From Rhodoferax sp. (GTDB lineage: Bacteria > Pseudomonadota > Gammaproteobacteria > Burkholderiales > Burkholderiaceae), in assembly GCA_020048295.1 (NCBI GenBank), contig JAIFMT010000065.1:1-7897 (forward strand): 7,897 bases of DNA. Reading direction: 5' to 3'. The translations under genes were made by a program, and so were the position numbers. The notes below the pieces were generated by a model. That model ran no database searches and was not told the DNA's origin. It saw only the letters and a program-made list of their open reading frames with translations. The first letter of the stretch is position 1, and every line of letters starts with the position of its first letter. Positions 6,061 to 7,897 of this stretch are shown here, in pieces.

Positions 6061-6146
6061 GCTGCCGCAGGGCACCTGGCCCATGCAGCGTGGGTCAGGG
6101 TTGGTGATTCACAAGCTCCCATCAAAGCCTCACATCGCGCTGAGGC
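6061..6146 (+). terminator. Two stem-loops in the gap after the H-NS-like gene (possible weak terminator)
   Basis: The 152-base gap (6059-6210) contains no gene. Directly after the stop, GCTGC (6061-6065) can pair with GCAGC (6085-6089) around an inner GGGC/GCCC stem (6070-6073 with 6079-6082), giving nine pairs with a small internal loop. Further on, GCCTCA (6127-6132) pairs perfectly with TGAGGC (6141-6146) across an 8-base loop. Neither is followed at once by a T-run; the nearest is GTTTT about 10 bases after the second hairpin. Efficient intrinsic termination is therefore doubtful, and attenuation or 3' end protection is possible. Confidence 0.3.
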
Positions 6147-6210
6147 GTTCAAGGCCGTTTTCCGGTTATCGTTGCAGCCATTTTTCGGCTCATCTCAAGG
6201 TTCTTTTCTG

Positions 6211-7897
6211 ATGCACAGCAGGGTTTTGCAGTGGCCACGCCCGGTCAAGCAGTTGGTGGTGGTCACGCTGGATATTTTTTTGGCGCTGTTTGCAACCTGG
6301 GTCGCTTACGCGCTGCGCATTGACCAATATGGCTGGCCCAGCGGGGCGCAGTGGTGGGTGTACCTGCTGGCACCGGTGTTATCCATCCCGATCTTTGTCC
6401 GCTTTGGCTTGTACCGCGCGATTTTTCGTTACACCGGGCAGGCCGCACTGCAGGCCACGGGCATGGCGGTGTTGGTCTATAGCAGCATCCTGTTTGCCAT
6501 TTTGCTGTGGATGAAATGGACCGGCGTGCCGCGCAGTCTGGGTATTTTGCAGCCGCTGGTGTTTTTGTTTCTGGTGGGTGGCAGCCGGGCGCTGGCGCGC
6601 TTCTGGCTGGCTGGTTTGGGACAGGGTCGGCCGACTGGACGCTTGCTGATTTATGGTGCTGGCACGGTCGGGGTGCAAACGGCATCGGCGTTGCGCTTGT
6701 CCCGGCAGTACACGCTGCTGGGTTTTGTCGATGATGATCCAGCCAAAGTCGGGCGCAGCCTCAACGGCACACCGGTATTGCCACCTTCGGCGATCCCGCT
6801 GGTGATCGCTAAGCAACAGGCCACCGACATTTTGCTGGCGTTGCCGAGCGTTTCGCGTGACCGGCGCAATGCAATCTTGGAGAGCCTGCGGCATTTGCCA
6901 GTGCATGTGCGCACCTTGCCGGGGCTATCGGATCTGGCCAGCGGTCGCGTCACGGTGCAGGATTTTCGTGAGCTCGACGTGGAGGACCTGCTGGGGCGTG
7001 ATCCGGTGCCCCCCGACAACGCCCTGCTGGCCAAAGACCTGACCGGGCAAGTGGTGTTGGTCACGGGCGCTGGCGGCAGCATTGGTGGGGAATTGACGCG
7101 GCAGATCGTGTTGCAGCGGCCGCGCCAGTTGCTGCTGTTTGACCACAACGAATTCGGCCTCTACAGCATTCACCAGGAACTGCAAGGCATTTGCAGCGCC
7201 GCAGGGCTGACCGTAGAACTGGTTCCACTGCTGGGCAGCGTGACCAACACAGATCGGCTGACGGCCATTTGCAGTGCCTATCACCCCGCCACGGTCTATC
7301 ACGCAGCCGCCTACAAGCATGTGCCCATGGTTGAAGACAACGCGGGCGAAGGCATATTGAACAACGTTTTTGGCACGCTCAACCTGGCCCAGGTGGCGCT
7401 GAACTGTGGTGTGGCGCGTTTTGTGCTGGTGTCAACCGACAAGGCCGTGCGCCCCACCAACATCATGGGGGCCAGCAAGCGCATGGCTGAACTGGTGTTG
7501 CAGGCAATGACGTTCAGGCAGACCTTGGCAGCGGCCAACGATGAAGCGGCAAGCTGCACCAATCCAGCGCCGGCCAGCGCGCCCCATAGCGGCCTGTCGC
7601 CCACTGGCACCGTGGCGGCAGCCACCTGTTTTTGCATGGTGCGTTTTGGCAACGTGCTGGGGTCGAGTGGCAGCGTGGTGCCGCTGTTTCGTCGGCAACT
7701 GGCCAGCGGCGGCCCGCTCACCGTCACCCACGCCGAAGTCACACGCTACTTCATGACCATCCCTGAAGCCGCGCAACTGGTGCTGCAAGCCGGTGCCATG
7801 GCGCAAGGCGGTGACGTGTTTGTGCTGGACATGGGCCAGCCAGTGAAGATCATGGATCTGGCGCTGCGCATGGTGCAACTCTCAGGCTTGACGTTGC
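6211..7897 (+). CDS. Membrane-anchored nucleotide-sugar 4,6-dehydratase (WbpM/CapD/PglF type), C-terminus beyond the window
   Basis: The frame is open from the ATG at 6211 to the window edge, giving 562 residues; family members are about 620-670, so the last 60-100 are missing. Four hydrophobic segments (about 14-36, 49-67, 82-101, 109-127) anchor it in the inner membrane, with FGLYRAIFRY (65-74) after the second. A first Rossmann fold has GAGTVG (149-154) and GFVDDDP (171-177). The catalytic fold starts at TGAGGSIGGEL (285-295). STDKAV (408-413) and Met419/Lys423 match the Ser-Met-Lys arrangement known for WbpM in place of Ser-Tyr-Lys. FCMVRFGNVLGSSGSV (474-489) and HAEVTRYFMTIPEAAQL (508-524) follow. 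Such enzymes convert UDP-GlcNAc to UDP-4-keto-6-deoxy-GlcNAc, the substrate expected by the SDR enzyme at 4073. Odd points are GGEL where GSEL is usual and an extra loop at about 435-472. AAGG lies 10 bases before the ATG. Confidence 0.92.
   Translation, partial: MHSRVLQWPRPVKQLVVVTLDIFLALFATWVAYALRIDQYGWPSGAQWWVYLLAPVLSIPIFVRFGLYRAIFRYTGQAALQATGMAVLVYSSILFAILLWMKWTGVPRSLGILQPLVFLFLVGGSRALARFWLAGLGQGRPTGRLLIYGAGTVGVQTASALRLSRQYTLLGFVDDDPAKVGRSLNGTPVLPPSAIPLVIAKQQATDILLALPSVSRDRRNAILESLRHLPVHVRTLPGLSDLASGRVTVQDFRELDVEDLLGRDPVPPDNALLAKDLTGQVVLVTGAGGSIGGELTRQIVLQRPRQLLLFDHNEFGLYSIHQELQGICSAAGLTVELVPLLGSVTNTDRLTAICSAYHPATVYHAAAYKHVPMVEDNAGEGILNNVFGTLNLAQVALNCGVARFVLVSTDKAVRPTNIMGASKRMAELVLQAMTFRQTLAAANDEAASCTNPAPASAPHSGLSPTGTVAAATCFCMVRFGNVLGSSGSVVPLFRRQLASGGPLTVTHAEVTRYFMTIPEAAQLVLQAGAMAQGGDVFVLDMGQPVKIMDLALRMVQLSGLTL

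Noticed and set aside
6379..6906. Minus-strand and alternate-frame open stretches over the dehydratase region
   Set aside because: The + frame from 6211 is continuous with strong family motifs; the other frames give Gln/His/Arg-rich shadows.
1..7897. CRISPR arrays, tRNA, rRNA, insertion sequences, toxin-antitoxin or phage-defence genes
   Set aside because: I saw no regularly spaced repeats, transposase motifs, terminal inverted repeats or RNA-gene signatures. All confident genes fit surface-glycan synthesis plus one nucleoid protein.

Overview
The window is part of a surface-polysaccharide (O-antigen or capsule type) biosynthesis locus. All convincing genes are on the + strand. The likely source is a betaproteobacterium of the Burkholderiales, probably Comamonadaceae (Rhodoferax/Polaromonas-like). 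This rests on the H-NS-like protein type, the high-GC codon use of most genes, and an intergenic motif that resembles, from memory, one common in that family. It is an inference from gene style, not a database match.

Layout. Positions 1-377 hold the C-terminal end of a low-GC gene, probably an S-adenosylmethionine-dependent methyltransferase. A four-gene run follows, joined by 4-base stop/start overlaps: a GT11 (alpha-1,2-fucosyltransferase-type) enzyme at 401-1282, a GT2 glycosyltransferase at 1279-2118, a 653-residue two-domain GT4-GT2 fusion at 2115-4076, and an extended-SDR nucleotide-sugar reductase/epimerase at 4073-5014. A 97-base gap with a short GC-palindromic motif and a possible 18-codon leader ORF precedes a small membrane phosphoglycosyl transferase (5112-5672). 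A small H-NS-like nucleoid protein (5735-6058) interrupts the sugar genes. After a 152-base gap with two stem-loops comes a large membrane-anchored WbpM/CapD-type nucleotide-sugar 4,6-dehydratase. It starts at 6211 and runs off the right edge.

How they fit together. The dehydratase, the SDR enzyme and the initiating transferase form a recognisable module. UDP-GlcNAc would be dehydrated to a 4-keto-6-deoxy sugar, reduced to UDP-QuiNAc or UDP-FucNAc, and moved as sugar-1-phosphate onto undecaprenyl phosphate. The GT4, GT2 and GT11 activities would then extend and decorate the unit. Base composition is mosaic: the left edge and the GT2 half of the fusion are clearly AT-richer than their neighbours, which fits piecemeal assembly by transfer.

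I see no convincing new defence or mobile system, CRISPR array, tRNA, rRNA or insertion sequence. The points most worth a second look are the GT4-GT2 fusion, the H-NS-like gene inside the cluster, the leader region before the phosphoglycosyl transferase, and a low-complexity insert in the dehydratase.
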